Source: Sanguibacter sp. HDW7
GTDB taxonomy: Bacteria; Actinomycetota; Actinomycetes; Actinomycetales; Cellulomonadaceae
NCBI RefSeq assembly: GCF_011300875.1
Contig: NZ_CP049862.1
Coordinates: 1,054,001 to 1,118,000 of the forward strand
DNA length: 64,000 nucleotides
Direction: 5' to 3'
Shown here: positions 6,619-13,670 of the stretch, piece by piece
How positions within the stretch are numbered: the first letter of the stretch is position 1
Layout: the number at the start of each line of letters is the position of its first letter
Made by a program: the position numbers and the translations under genes
The notes under the pieces: model-generated
Told to the model about the DNA's origin: nothing
Database searches by the model: none
The model's input: the letters and a program-made list of their open reading frames with translations, nothing else

Positions 6619-7645
6619 ACGCGTAGACCGCTGCCGCCCACAGGTGCCAGAGCGCGGTCGAGCGGTAGGGGGTCCAGGCTTCTGCCCGACGCTCGACGGC
6701 TCGGGTGTCCGGCAGGTCGAGCGTGCGCCGCAGGACGAGGTCGCCCGCGCACACGACGTCGTCCGCGCCGAGGCGCAGCGCGAGGACGTCCGCGGTCCAC
6801 GGCCCGACGCCCGGCAGCGCGAGCAGCTCCTCCCGACCCGCGGCGCGGAGGTCGAGGCCTCCGGCGACAGCGAGCGCGAGCCCCGCGAGCGTCCGCGCCC
6901 GCGCGCCCGTGACGCCGAGGGCGGCCCGGAGCTCGTCGACAGGGACGGAGGCGAGCGTGCCCGCGTCGGGGAATGCGCGAAGCCCGGCTGGTCCCGGTGA
7001 ACCGAACGCGTCGACGAGCCGCCCCGCGAACGTGCGCGCCGCCGCGAGCGACACCTGCTGGCCGAGCACGGCCGTCACCGCGGCCTCGAACGGCTCCGGG
7101 TGGCCGAGAGGGCGCAGCCCGGGACGAGCAGCGACGAGTGGTGCGAGCAGCGGGTCGGCGGCGAGGCGCGCCTCGGCAGGACGCGTGTCGTCGTCGAGCC
7201 GGAACCAGCGCGTCACCGTTGCGGCGAGGCCCGGCCCCGGGTCGCCCGGCGTGCGGACCTCGACGGTGCTCGCGCGGAGCGTCATCGCGACGACTCGGGG
7301 TGCAGCCGCAGCTGCAGCCGCGGCCGCAGCTGCAAGCGCAGGCGCAAGCGCAGGCGCAGGCGCTGCGGCTCGCGACGTGACAGGTGCCTGCGCGTCCGAC
7401 GGGACCGCGCAGCCTTCCCCGGGCAGCAGCCGGACGTGCGTCGCCGTCGCGAGGTCTGTCGTCGTCGAGCCGGGGACGTCGTGCGCCGCGAGCGAGCGCA
7501 GCGTGACGAGCGGCTGCCACGGCCCGCGCACGGGCAGGACGAGGGCTGGGGGAGCGGTGAGCCAGGCGTCCTCGAGACCGCCCGAGACCCCGGTTGGCGC
7601 CCCGGCCGCCGCCCCGGCCGCCTCCGCGGCCCCGCTCAGGCCCAC
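6617..7645 (-). CDS. alkA: AlkA-type DNA-3-methyladenine glycosylase II
   Basis: AlkA excises 3-methyladenine and other alkylated bases. The helix-hairpin-helix glycosylase core is clear: AVTAVLGQQVSLAAARTFAGRLV, then ELLALPGVGPWTADVLALR and the catalytic Asp in CAGDLVLRR. The N-terminal AlkA_N-like domain (PALVLPVRGPWQPLVTLRSLAAHDVPG) is separated from the core by an Ala-rich linker with a run of about eleven Ala. No ATG precedes the domain; the best start is GTG 7645 (342 aa), overlapping the end of tag. It is the last gene of a four-gene operon. The start is moderately certain, the function well supported. Confidence 0.85.
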   Translation of the reverse strand: MGLSGAAEAAGAAAGAPTGVSGGLEDAWLTAPPALVLPVRGPWQPLVTLRSLAAHDVPGSTTTDLATATHVRLLPGEGCAVPSDAQAPVTSRAAAPAPALAPALAAAAAAAAAAAPRVVAMTLRASTVEVRTPGDPGPGLAATVTRWFRLDDDTRPAEARLAADPLLAPLVAARPGLRPLGHPEPFEAAVTAVLGQQVSLAAARTFAGRLVDAFGSPGPAGLRAFPDAGTLASVPVDELRAALGVTGARARTLAGLALAVAGGLDLRAAGREELLALPGVGPWTADVLALRLGADDVVCAGDLVLRRTLDLPDTRAVERRAEAWTPYRSTALWHLWAAAVYA

Positions 7646-8331
7646 ACCCCCGAGGTCCCGCGCCGGTGCGAGCCGACGAGGTGCGTGTCGACGACGCCGA
7701 CGGCCTCCATGAGCGCGAAGACCGTCGTCGGGCCGACGAACGTGAAGCCACGCTTCTTGAGGTCCTTCGCGAGCGCGCGCGACTCGGGCGAGGTCGACGG
7801 GACCTCCGCGAACGATCGCGGTGCCGGCGTCGCGTCGGGACGGTAGGACCACACGAGCTCCGCGAGGCCGCCGTCGGCGCGCAGCTCGAGCGTCGCGCGC
7901 GCGTTCTGCACGGTCGCGAGGACCTTGGCGCGGTTGCGGATGATGCGGGCGTCGTCGAGCAGCCGGGCTGTGTCGGCGTCGTCGAAGCGGGCGACTGCTT
8001 CGGGGTCGAAGCCCGCGAACACCTCGCGGAACGCCGGGCGCTTGCGCAGGACGGTCGCCCACGAGAGGCCCGACTGGAAGGCCTCGAGGCTCAGCCGCTC
8101 GAACAGCCCGTGCTCGTCGCGCACGGGCATGCCCCACTCGGTGTCGTAGTAGTCGCGCAGCAGCGCGTCGGCCGCGGCCCAGCGAGGCCGGGCGAGGCCG
8201 TCGTCGCCGACGACGAGGTCGGGGCGCGCGGGGGCGTCGGCCGTGGCGGCATCGTCGGCAGCGGCAGCGGCAGCGGCATCGGCGGCGGGGGTGGGCGCGC
8301 CCGCACCCGGGGTCGTCGGAAGCGGGCTCAT
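7636..8331 (-). CDS. tag: DNA-3-methyladenine glycosylase I, zinc site lost
   Basis: This 231-aa protein (ATG 8331) removes 3-methyladenine. Family blocks are intact: DTEWGMPV, LSLEAFQSGLSWATVLRKR, IIRNRAKVLATVQNA, KDLKKRGFTFVGPTTVFALMEAVG. The zinc ligands of E. coli Tag are not conserved: the N-terminal Cys (RCxW) is Pro (ARPRWA), the first His is Tyr (YYDTEW), and of the C-terminal HxxxC only the His remains (DTHLVGSHRR). The first ~45 residues are a low-complexity Ala-rich leader. It overlaps the MGMT stop by 4 nt (ATGA). Confidence 0.92.
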   Translation of the reverse strand: MSPLPTTPGAGAPTPAADAAAAAAADDAATADAPARPDLVVGDDGLARPRWAAADALLRDYYDTEWGMPVRDEHGLFERLSLEAFQSGLSWATVLRKRPAFREVFAGFDPEAVARFDDADTARLLDDARIIRNRAKVLATVQNARATLELRADGGLAELVWSYRPDATPAPRSFAEVPSTSPESRALAKDLKKRGFTFVGPTTVFALMEAVGVVDTHLVGSHRRGTSGVWA

Positions 8332-8936
8332 GCGACCGCCCCCTCGAGCCGCAGCAGCGTCGTCTTCGCGTCGAGACCGCCGAGGTACCCGCCGAGCGAG
8401 CCGTCCGAGCGCAGCACGCGGTGGCAGGGCACGACGACGGGGATCGGGTTGGTCGCGCACGCGGAGCCGACGGCCCGCACGGCCTTGGGGTTGTCGAGCG
8501 CCGCGGCGACCTCGGCGTACGACTCGGTGCGACCGAAGGGCACATCGGTGAGGTGTGTGAGGACCGCGAGCCGGAAGCCCGCCGAGAGGCGACGGTCGAG
8601 CGTGACGTCGAAGCGTTCGCGACGGCCTTCGAAGTACTCGTCGAGCTCGCGGGCGACCGCGTCGAGCCGCGTGGGAGCGCGCAGGACGCGCGGGGAGACG
8701 CGGCGGGCGAGGTCGTCGAGCACCGCGTCGTGGTCCTCGGCGGTGAACGCGACACGGACGAGGCCGACGGGTGTCGCGGCGAGCAGGAGGTCGCCGACGG
8801 GGCTCGCGACGGTGCGGACGGCGACGTCGAGGAGGTCGTCGGCCGCGGCGCTCGCGGCGAGCGCGTCCGTGAGTGCGCCGAGGCGTGCGGACGAGGGGCC
8901 CTCGGCGAGGGCCGGGGGGAGAGCGGTCGTGGTCAT
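8328..8936 (-). CDS. ogt: Methylated-DNA-[protein]-cysteine S-methyltransferase
   Basis: This suicidal alkyltransferase moves the methyl group of O6-methylguanine to its own Cys. The 202-aa protein has the active-site motif VVVPCHRVLRSDGSLGGYLGG and the DNA-binding segment PFGRTESYAEVAAAL upstream of it. It lacks the Ada N-terminal zinc domain, so it is the Ogt form. ATG 8936 overlaps the sigma-factor stop (ATGA). The operon partners are two alkylbase glycosylases. Confidence 0.94.
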   Translation of the reverse strand: MTTTALPPALAEGPSSARLGALTDALAASAAADDLLDVAVRTVASPVGDLLLAATPVGLVRVAFTAEDHDAVLDDLARRVSPRVLRAPTRLDAVARELDEYFEGRRERFDVTLDRRLSAGFRLAVLTHLTDVPFGRTESYAEVAAALDNPKAVRAVGSACATNPIPVVVPCHRVLRSDGSLGGYLGGLDAKTTLLRLEGAVA

Positions 8937-9451
8937 GCGATCTCCTCGGAGCCGTAGGTGCGGCGGAGCGTGGCGAGGCCGTCGGCGGCGGCGCGGCGCA
9001 CCGCGTCCGGGGTGCCGCCGACGAGCGTGGCGACCTCGACGAAGGTGAGGCCGCCGAGGTGGTGGTAGGCGAGGGCGAGGCGCTGGCGCTCGGGGAGCGC
9101 TGCGACGCGCGTCCAGACCTCGGTGTCGGCCGCGCGGGCGGCCGGGTCGGGGGCGGTGCGGGCGGGTGTGGGCGGTGCGAGGTCGCTCGGGTCGGTCCCG
9201 GCGGGCACGGTGCGGTGCTCGCGGCGGACCACGTCGACAGCGCGGCGGTGGGCGACCGTGACGAGCCAGGCCTCGAGGTTGGTCGTCGGCGGGAGCGTCG
9301 GGTAGGCGCGCAGCGCGGCGAGGAAGGTCTCGGACCAGGCGTCGTCGGCCGCGTGCGGGCCGACGACGGCGCGGCACACGCGCCAGACGGTGGCGCCGTG
9401 GCGTTCGACCAGCTCGGAGAAGGGCGGCAGGGCCGCGTCGGCGGTGTTCAT
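8933..9451 (-). CDS. ECF-type RNA polymerase sigma factor heading the alkylation-repair operon
   Basis: A 172-aa sigma-70-like protein. Region 2 spans about residues 10-75 (FSELVERHGATVWRVCRAVVG ... EAWLVTVAHRRAVDVVRREHR) and region 4 about 115-165 (LPERQRLALAYHHLGGLTFVEVATLVGGTPDAVRR). No anti-sigma gene is adjacent. Its ATG overlaps the stop of a 23-codon ORF (TGATG), which suggests coupled translation. It is followed by MGMT, Tag and AlkA with 4-nt overlaps, so it probably drives or amplifies alkylation-repair transcription; that is inferred from position. Confidence 0.88.
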   Translation of the reverse strand: MNTADAALPPFSELVERHGATVWRVCRAVVGPHAADDAWSETFLAALRAYPTLPPTTNLEAWLVTVAHRRAVDVVRREHRTVPAGTDPSDLAPPTPARTAPDPAARAADTEVWTRVAALPERQRLALAYHHLGGLTFVEVATLVGGTPDAVRRAAADGLATLRRTYGSEEIA

Positions 9452-9522
9452 CACGACGTAGTCGCGCGGGGCGCCTGGAACGTGAGGTCGCGGATGTCGA
9501 TGAGGTGCGGGTCGGCTCTCAC
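9451..9522 (-). CDS. Short ORF (23 aa) coupled to the sigma factor
   Basis: GTG 9522 is preceded by a strong AGGAGGA, whereas the sigma-factor ATG has no visible ribosome-binding site of its own. The peptide reads VRADPHLIDIRDLTFQAPRA-TTS and its TGA overlaps the sigma ATG. I do not recognise it. It could be a leader peptide that couples or attenuates sigma translation. A hexamer TAGCGT at 9556-9561 could be its -10 box. Confidence 0.55.
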   Translation of the reverse strand: MRADPHLIDIRDLTFQAPRATTS

Positions 9523-9564
9523 GCGTCCTCCTGCCGGTCGGATGGGTCGCCGCTGACGCTACGC

Positions 9565-9603
9565 CACGAGGACCCCGCCGCGGAGCGCGACAGGGTCCTC
9601 GTG
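9565..9603 (-). terminator. Inverted repeat downstream of the oxidoreductase gene
   Basis: CACGAGGACCC (9565-9575) and GGGTCCTCGTG (9593-9603) form an 11-bp stem with a 17-base loop. It lies between the end of the oxidoreductase gene (9669) and the sigma operon, and most likely terminates the former. Confidence 0.55.
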
Positions 9604-9668
9604 TGGACGGCCAGGGGAAGCCGTCGGGCTGTGGGCAGGCAGGGGGTCCTGCGCCGCAGCGGCCTGGG

Positions 9669-10241
9669 TCAGCGGCTGAGGTTGAAGCCGGCCGTCCAGG
9701 AGATCTTCTCGGAGACCGCGAGGGTGAGCTGAAGGAAGCCGATCGCCTCGAGCTCGTGGGCGCGGGCGAGCGAGCCGGCGTCGAGCGCGGCGAGGCCGCC
9801 GGCCTCGACGGCCGCGACGAGCGTGGCCTTTGCCGCGGCGTCGTCGCCCGCGACGAGGACCGTCGTGGGGGAGCCGCCGACGGTGCCGGACGCGAGGGTT
9901 GCGGCGAACGTCGTGTTGAACGCCTTGAGGACGGTGGCGCCCGGGAGGAGCGCGGCGAGCTCGGCGGCGGCCGACGAGCCCGCGGGGACGACGAGCGCGT
10001 CGAACGTCGAGAAGTCGAGAGGGTTCGTGAGGTCGACGACGATCTTGCCGTCGAGCTGCGCGCCGAAGCGGGTGGCGATGTCGGCGAGCGCGGGGTAGGG
10101 GACCGCGAGGATGACGACGTCGCCCGTAAGTGTGGGGGTCTCCGCGTGGGCGACGGTCTGGACGGCCGCGCCGCCGCGGGCGAGGACACCGCCGATCGCC
10201 TGGGCCATGTTGCCGGTGCCGATGATGCTGAAGGTGGTCAT
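9669..10241 (-). CDS. NAD(P)-binding oxidoreductase (F420-dependent NADP reductase-like)
   Basis: The 190-aa protein begins with a Rossmann motif (SIIGTGNMAQAIGGVLARGG), continues with VVILAVPYPALADI and VVDLTNPLDF, and has KAFNTTFA, the pattern of F420H2:NADP oxidoreductase-like and related reductases. AGGAGGA precedes the ATG. It is divergent from a MarR gene with two dyads between them, so it is probably the MarR target. The real substrate is unknown. Confidence 0.85.
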   Translation of the reverse strand: MTTFSIIGTGNMAQAIGGVLARGGAAVQTVAHAETPTLTGDVVILAVPYPALADIATRFGAQLDGKIVVDLTNPLDFSTFDALVVPAGSSAAAELAALLPGATVLKAFNTTFAATLASGTVGGSPTTVLVAGDDAAAKATLVAAVEAGGLAALDAGSLARAHELEAIGFLQLTLAVSEKISWTAGFNLSR

Positions 10242-10281
10242 GAGGTCCTCCTGGGCCGTCCGGCGGGGAGCCCGTCGGAGA

Positions 10282-10333
10282 TTGGTTTAAGCGACAACCA
10301 ACAACCTACGCCGCATTGGTTGAAGCGTCAACC
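10282..10333. promoter_or_regulatory. Two MarR-type operators in the divergent promoter
   Basis: TTGGTT-8-AACCAA at 10282-10301 and GGTTGAAGCGTCAACC (perfect dyad) at 10318-10333 share the half-site TTGGTT. The second lies just upstream of a TAGGCT -10 box (10341-10346) that sits 7 nt before the MarR ATG. This suggests autorepression and control of the divergent oxidoreductase. Confidence 0.8.
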
Positions 10334-10353
10334 TATGCGGTAGGCTGTTTCCC

Positions 10354-10860
10354 ATGACGACCCACGAGCGCACCCCCGACCAGCCCGTCTGGCTCCGCGA
10401 CGACGAGCTGCGCGCCTGGGTCCGGTTCATCGGCGTCGTCGAGCTCCTGCCCGGCATCCTCGACTCCCAGCTCCAGCGCGACTCCGGCCTCAGCCACTTC
10501 GAGTACTACACGCTCGCGATCCTCTCCGAGGCACCCGGCCGCACGCTGCGCATGACCGGCCTCGCCGCGCGCACCAACTCGACCCTCCCGCGCCTCTCGC
10601 ACGTCGTCACGCGCCTCGAGAAGCGCGGCCTCGTCGCCCGCGCCGAGTGCCCCGAGGACCGCCGCGCCATGAACGCCACGCTCACCGACGACGGCTGGCA
10701 GACCGTCGTCGCCGCAGCCCCCGGCCACGCCGCCCAGGTCCGCGATTCCGTCTTCGCGGCGCTCACGCCCCAGGACGTCGCCGACCTCCACCGCCTGAGC
10801 GACACGATCCTCGAGCGCATCGACCCCGAGGGCCGCCGCTCCCTCCCGTACGAGGGCTGA
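10354..10860 (+). CDS. MarR-family transcriptional regulator
   Basis: The 168-aa winged-helix protein has the MarR pattern: dimerisation helices (VRFIGVVELLPGILDSQLQ), LSHFEYYTLAILSEAPGRTLRMTGLA, recognition helix NSTLPRLSHVVTRLEKRGLV and wing ARAECPEDRRAMNATLTDDGW. The -10 box lies 7 nt upstream of ATG and no ribosome-binding site is seen, so the mRNA is probably leaderless. It likely represses itself and the divergent oxidoreductase through the paired dyads. Confidence 0.9.
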   Translation: MTTHERTPDQPVWLRDDELRAWVRFIGVVELLPGILDSQLQRDSGLSHFEYYTLAILSEAPGRTLRMTGLAARTNSTLPRLSHVVTRLEKRGLVARAECPEDRRAMNATLTDDGWQTVVAAAPGHAAQVRDSVFAALTPQDVADLHRLSDTILERIDPEGRRSLPYEG

Positions 10861-10871
10861 CAGACCTTCCC

Positions 10872-10924
10872 CGACGGATCGACGCCTTCCGACCATTCGA
10901 TGGTCGGAAGGCGTCAATCCGTCC
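10872..10924 (+). terminator. Long hairpin after marR (repeat-family member)
   Basis: A near-perfect hairpin: ACGGAT-GACGCCTTCCGACCAT pairs with ATGGTCGGAAGGCGTC-ATCCGT around a TTCG centre. A related hairpin with the same outer blocks (CGACGGA, GACGC, TTCGATGG, GCGTC, ATCCGTC) lies at 54215-54267, so this is a dispersed terminator-like repeat. Confidence 0.75.
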
Positions 10925-11012
10925 GGAAGCGTGGCCGGATCCCACGGATCCGGGGCTCGCGGTGCTACGTTCGGGCCGGAAACCCCACCGCCCCCGACCC
11001 CAGGACCCCGCG

Positions 11013-11657
11013 ATGACCAGCGAGACCGGCTACGGCGACTTCGAGTTCGAGCGACGCTTCTTCGTGCGCACGCTGCCCGACGACGTCCGCGACGACCCCA
11101 CGCCGACGCTCATCGTCCAGTCCTACTTCCTCGCGGTCGACGGCTACGCGATGCGCCTGCGCGTCCAGGCCGACGGCATCGTCCTCGACCCGACGGCCGA
11201 CCTCGACGCCGTCGACGTCCTCGACACCTACGCCGACCGCTTCGACTTCTGCGCCCTCACCGTCAAGGGGCCCGAGGCCGGCGGCACCCGCTACGAGGCC
11301 GAGCGCGAGATCGACGTCCACGTCGGCGTCGAGATGATGCGCCGCGGCGGCGCCCGCATCGTCAAGAACCGCTACTCCGCCTGGCTCGGCACCGACGGCT
11401 GGGTCGTCGACGTCTTCGCGGGCCGCAACCGCGGCCTCGTCATCGCCGAGTGCGAGCGCGGCGCCCCCGTCACCGACCTCACGATCCCCGCGTTCTGCGT
11501 CACCGAGGTCACCGGCGATCGCCGCTTCGCCAACGAGACCCTCGCGCACGCCCCGTTCCCCACGTGGCAGCACCGCTTCGCGGCCGAGCTCGCGCAGGAC
11601 GGGCCTCGCTTCGCGGCCGGCTTCGGCACGAACACGCTCGCGAGCCCGCTCGCGTGA
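11013..11657 (+). CDS. CYTH-domain protein in the injection-system locus
   Basis: This 214-aa protein begins DFEFERRFFVR, a variant of the CYTH ExExR signature, and carries LRVQAD, LTVKGPEAGGTRYEAEREID and RIVKNRYSAWLG, the charged beta-strand motifs of the triphosphate tunnel fold (adenylyl cyclase CyaB/thiamine triphosphatase). It should bind a triphosphate or polyphosphate with divalent metal; the substrate is unknown. Its stop overlaps the AAA+ ATPase start (GTGA), so the two are co-translated. Confidence 0.85.
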   Translation: MTSETGYGDFEFERRFFVRTLPDDVRDDPTPTLIVQSYFLAVDGYAMRLRVQADGIVLDPTADLDAVDVLDTYADRFDFCALTVKGPEAGGTRYEAEREIDVHVGVEMMRRGGARIVKNRYSAWLGTDGWVVDVFAGRNRGLVIAECERGAPVTDLTIPAFCVTEVTGDRRFANETLAHAPFPTWQHRFAAELAQDGPRFAAGFGTNTLASPLA

Positions 11658-13564
11658 GCACGATCGACCTCGGCACGCCGCTGCGCGACGTCCTCGGCCG
11701 GATCGACGAGGCCGTCGCACGCCGCGAGGCCGTCGGATGGGACCACGGCGGAACCGCCCGCACCGTGTGCGACGTCGTGCGTGCCGACCTCGCCGGATCG
11801 CCGCTCGCCCACGTCGCCGAGACCCGGCTGCTCCGCCTCGCCCACCGGGTGGGCCTCGACCCCGTCTCCGCCCGCGTGCTCGCCGCCGCGCTCCTGCCCG
11901 AGCTCCACCCGCTCGGCCTCCACCTCACCGGGCTCCTCGCGGGCGACGGCGAGCCCGCCCGCCCCACGACGTCGACCGCGCTCGAGATCGCCGGGGCGCC
12001 CGCGACCGAGCCCACCGCGCTCGGCCGGCTCTCAGCCTCCGCACCCCTGCGCGCCACCGGGCTCCTCACGCCGCCGGGCGACCACCCGCTGCCCGCCCGA
12101 CGCGTCGTCGTCCCCGAACGGGTCGCCGACCACCTCCGCGGCGACGACACGCCCGCCCGCCTCGTGCTCGACCTCCTCGAGGAGCCCGTCGCCGTCGCGG
12201 TCGACGGCGTCGGCGACGTCATCTCCGCGCTCGAGCGCGACGACCCGCTCGTCTGGGTCGAGTCCGGGCCCGGCGCCACGGGCGCCGCGCTCGCCGCGGC
12301 CGCGTGCACCGCGCTCGGGCTCGGCTGCCTCGTCGCCGACCTCGGCCACGCCGACGTCCACCTGCGCCCCGGCGACGTCGCCGGGACCGGAGACGTCGTC
12401 GACGCGCTCCTGCTCGAGGCCCTCCTCGCCGGGCAGGTTCTCGTCCTCGTCGGGGCCGAGGCCGCCGCCGCGTCCGTGCCCGCGCTCCTCGCCTCACCCG
12501 TCCCCGTCGTCGCCGTCGGCGCGCGCCGCTGGGACGCCCGGTGGGCCACGTGGCTGCCCACGACCGTCGTCGCACCTGTCATGACGACCCCCGAACGCAC
12601 CGTGCTGTGGCGTCGTCACCTCGACGGCGCGACGCCCGGGCCCACCGTCACCACCCTCCGCCTCGCACCGCAAGACGTCGCGCGCGCCGCCGCTCGCGCC
12701 CGCGCGGACGCACCCGGCGCCGACCCTGACGACGCTGCGCTCGGCCGCGCCGTGCGCATGCTCGGCCGCGGCGGCACCGGACGCGGCAGCGGCGCCACGC
12801 TCGACGACCTCGTCCTGCCCGAGCACGCCCGCGCCGAGATCGAACGCCTCGTCGCCTGGGGACGGCACCGCGACGACGTCGCCGCGCTCGGCGACATCCA
12901 CGGCAAGGGCGGCAAGGGCACCGGGGTCGCAGCCCTCTTCTCGGGCAGCCCCGGCACCGGCAAGACGCTCGCGGCGCACGTCGTCGCCGACTCCCTCGGC
13001 ATGGAGCTCTTCCAGGTCGACCTCTCCGCGATCGTCGACAAGTACGTCGGCGAGACCGAAAAGAACCTCGAGAAGATCTTCGCCGAGGCCGAGCAGCTCA
13101 ACTGCGTGCTCTTCGTCGACGAGGCCGACGCGCTCTTCGGCAAGCGCTCCTCCGTCGGCGACTCGCGAGACCGCTACGCCAACCAGGAGGTCGCCTACCT
13201 CCTGCAGCGGATGGAGGTGTTCGACGGCATCACGGTGCTTGCGACGAACCTCCGCGGCAACCTCGACCCGGCCTTCGCCCGACGCCTGCAGTTCATGGTC
13301 CACTTCCCGGACCCCGACGAGGCGACGCGCGTGCGGCTGTGGCAGCACCACCTCGCGCAGCTGCCGACGACCGACCCCGACGACCCCGTCGACGTCGGCA
13401 TTCTCGCCGCGCGCCTCGAGGTCGCGGGCGGCGACATCCGCAACGTCGTGCTCGCCGCGACGCACGACGCGGTCGCCACCGGGGACGAGGTCGGCATGCG
13501 GCACCTCACCGTCGCCGCGGGCCGCGAGCTCGCCAAGCTCGGACGGCGCAGCCCCGGGTTCTGA
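11654..13564 (+). CDS. AAA+ ATPase of the contractile injection system (Afp15/Pvc15-like)
   Basis: A 636-aa protein starting at GTG 11654. The C-terminal AAA+ module has Walker A GSPGTGKT (residues 431-438), Walker B CVLFVDEADALF, and FGKRSSVGDSRDRYANQEVAYLLQRME followed by arginine-finger and sensor-2 regions. The N-terminal ~380 residues form an unusually long regulatory region, with a VESGPGATG stretch that may be a degenerate nucleotide-binding domain. eCIS loci carry one such ATPase, needed for particle assembly or effector loading. Confidence 0.92.
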   Translation: MSTIDLGTPLRDVLGRIDEAVARREAVGWDHGGTARTVCDVVRADLAGSPLAHVAETRLLRLAHRVGLDPVSARVLAAALLPELHPLGLHLTGLLAGDGEPARPTTSTALEIAGAPATEPTALGRLSASAPLRATGLLTPPGDHPLPARRVVVPERVADHLRGDDTPARLVLDLLEEPVAVAVDGVGDVISALERDDPLVWVESGPGATGAALAAAACTALGLGCLVADLGHADVHLRPGDVAGTGDVVDALLLEALLAGQVLVLVGAEAAAASVPALLASPVPVVAVGARRWDARWATWLPTTVVAPVMTTPERTVLWRRHLDGATPGPTVTTLRLAPQDVARAAARARADAPGADPDDAALGRAVRMLGRGGTGRGSGATLDDLVLPEHARAEIERLVAWGRHRDDVAALGDIHGKGGKGTGVAALFSGSPGTGKTLAAHVVADSLGMELFQVDLSAIVDKYVGETEKNLEKIFAEAEQLNCVLFVDEADALFGKRSSVGDSRDRYANQEVAYLLQRMEVFDGITVLATNLRGNLDPAFARRLQFMVHFPDPDEATRVRLWQHHLAQLPTTDPDDPVDVGILAARLEVAGGDIRNVVLAATHDAVATGDEVGMRHLTVAAGRELAKLGRRSPGF

Positions 13565-13586
13565 CGCCGCCGACCGCCGCGGCGAA

Positions 13587-13607
13587 GTTGCGTAGCGACT
13601 ACCGACG
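13587..13607 (+). promoter_or_regulatory. Shared 21-bp CIS regulatory element, copy 1
   Basis: This copy contains GCGTAGCGACTACCGACG, matching the core CGTAGCRAYTACCGAYG also found at 18008-18028 and, inverted, at 41941-41961. It lies 64 bp before the DUF4157 gene. Unlike the other two copies I see no clear -10 box 21 bp downstream. Confidence 0.7.
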
Positions 13608-13670
13608 CCCCCGCGGGCGCCGGGCAGGACCATGGTCCTGTCCGACGAACGCCGTGCCCGGGGAGGGGCT

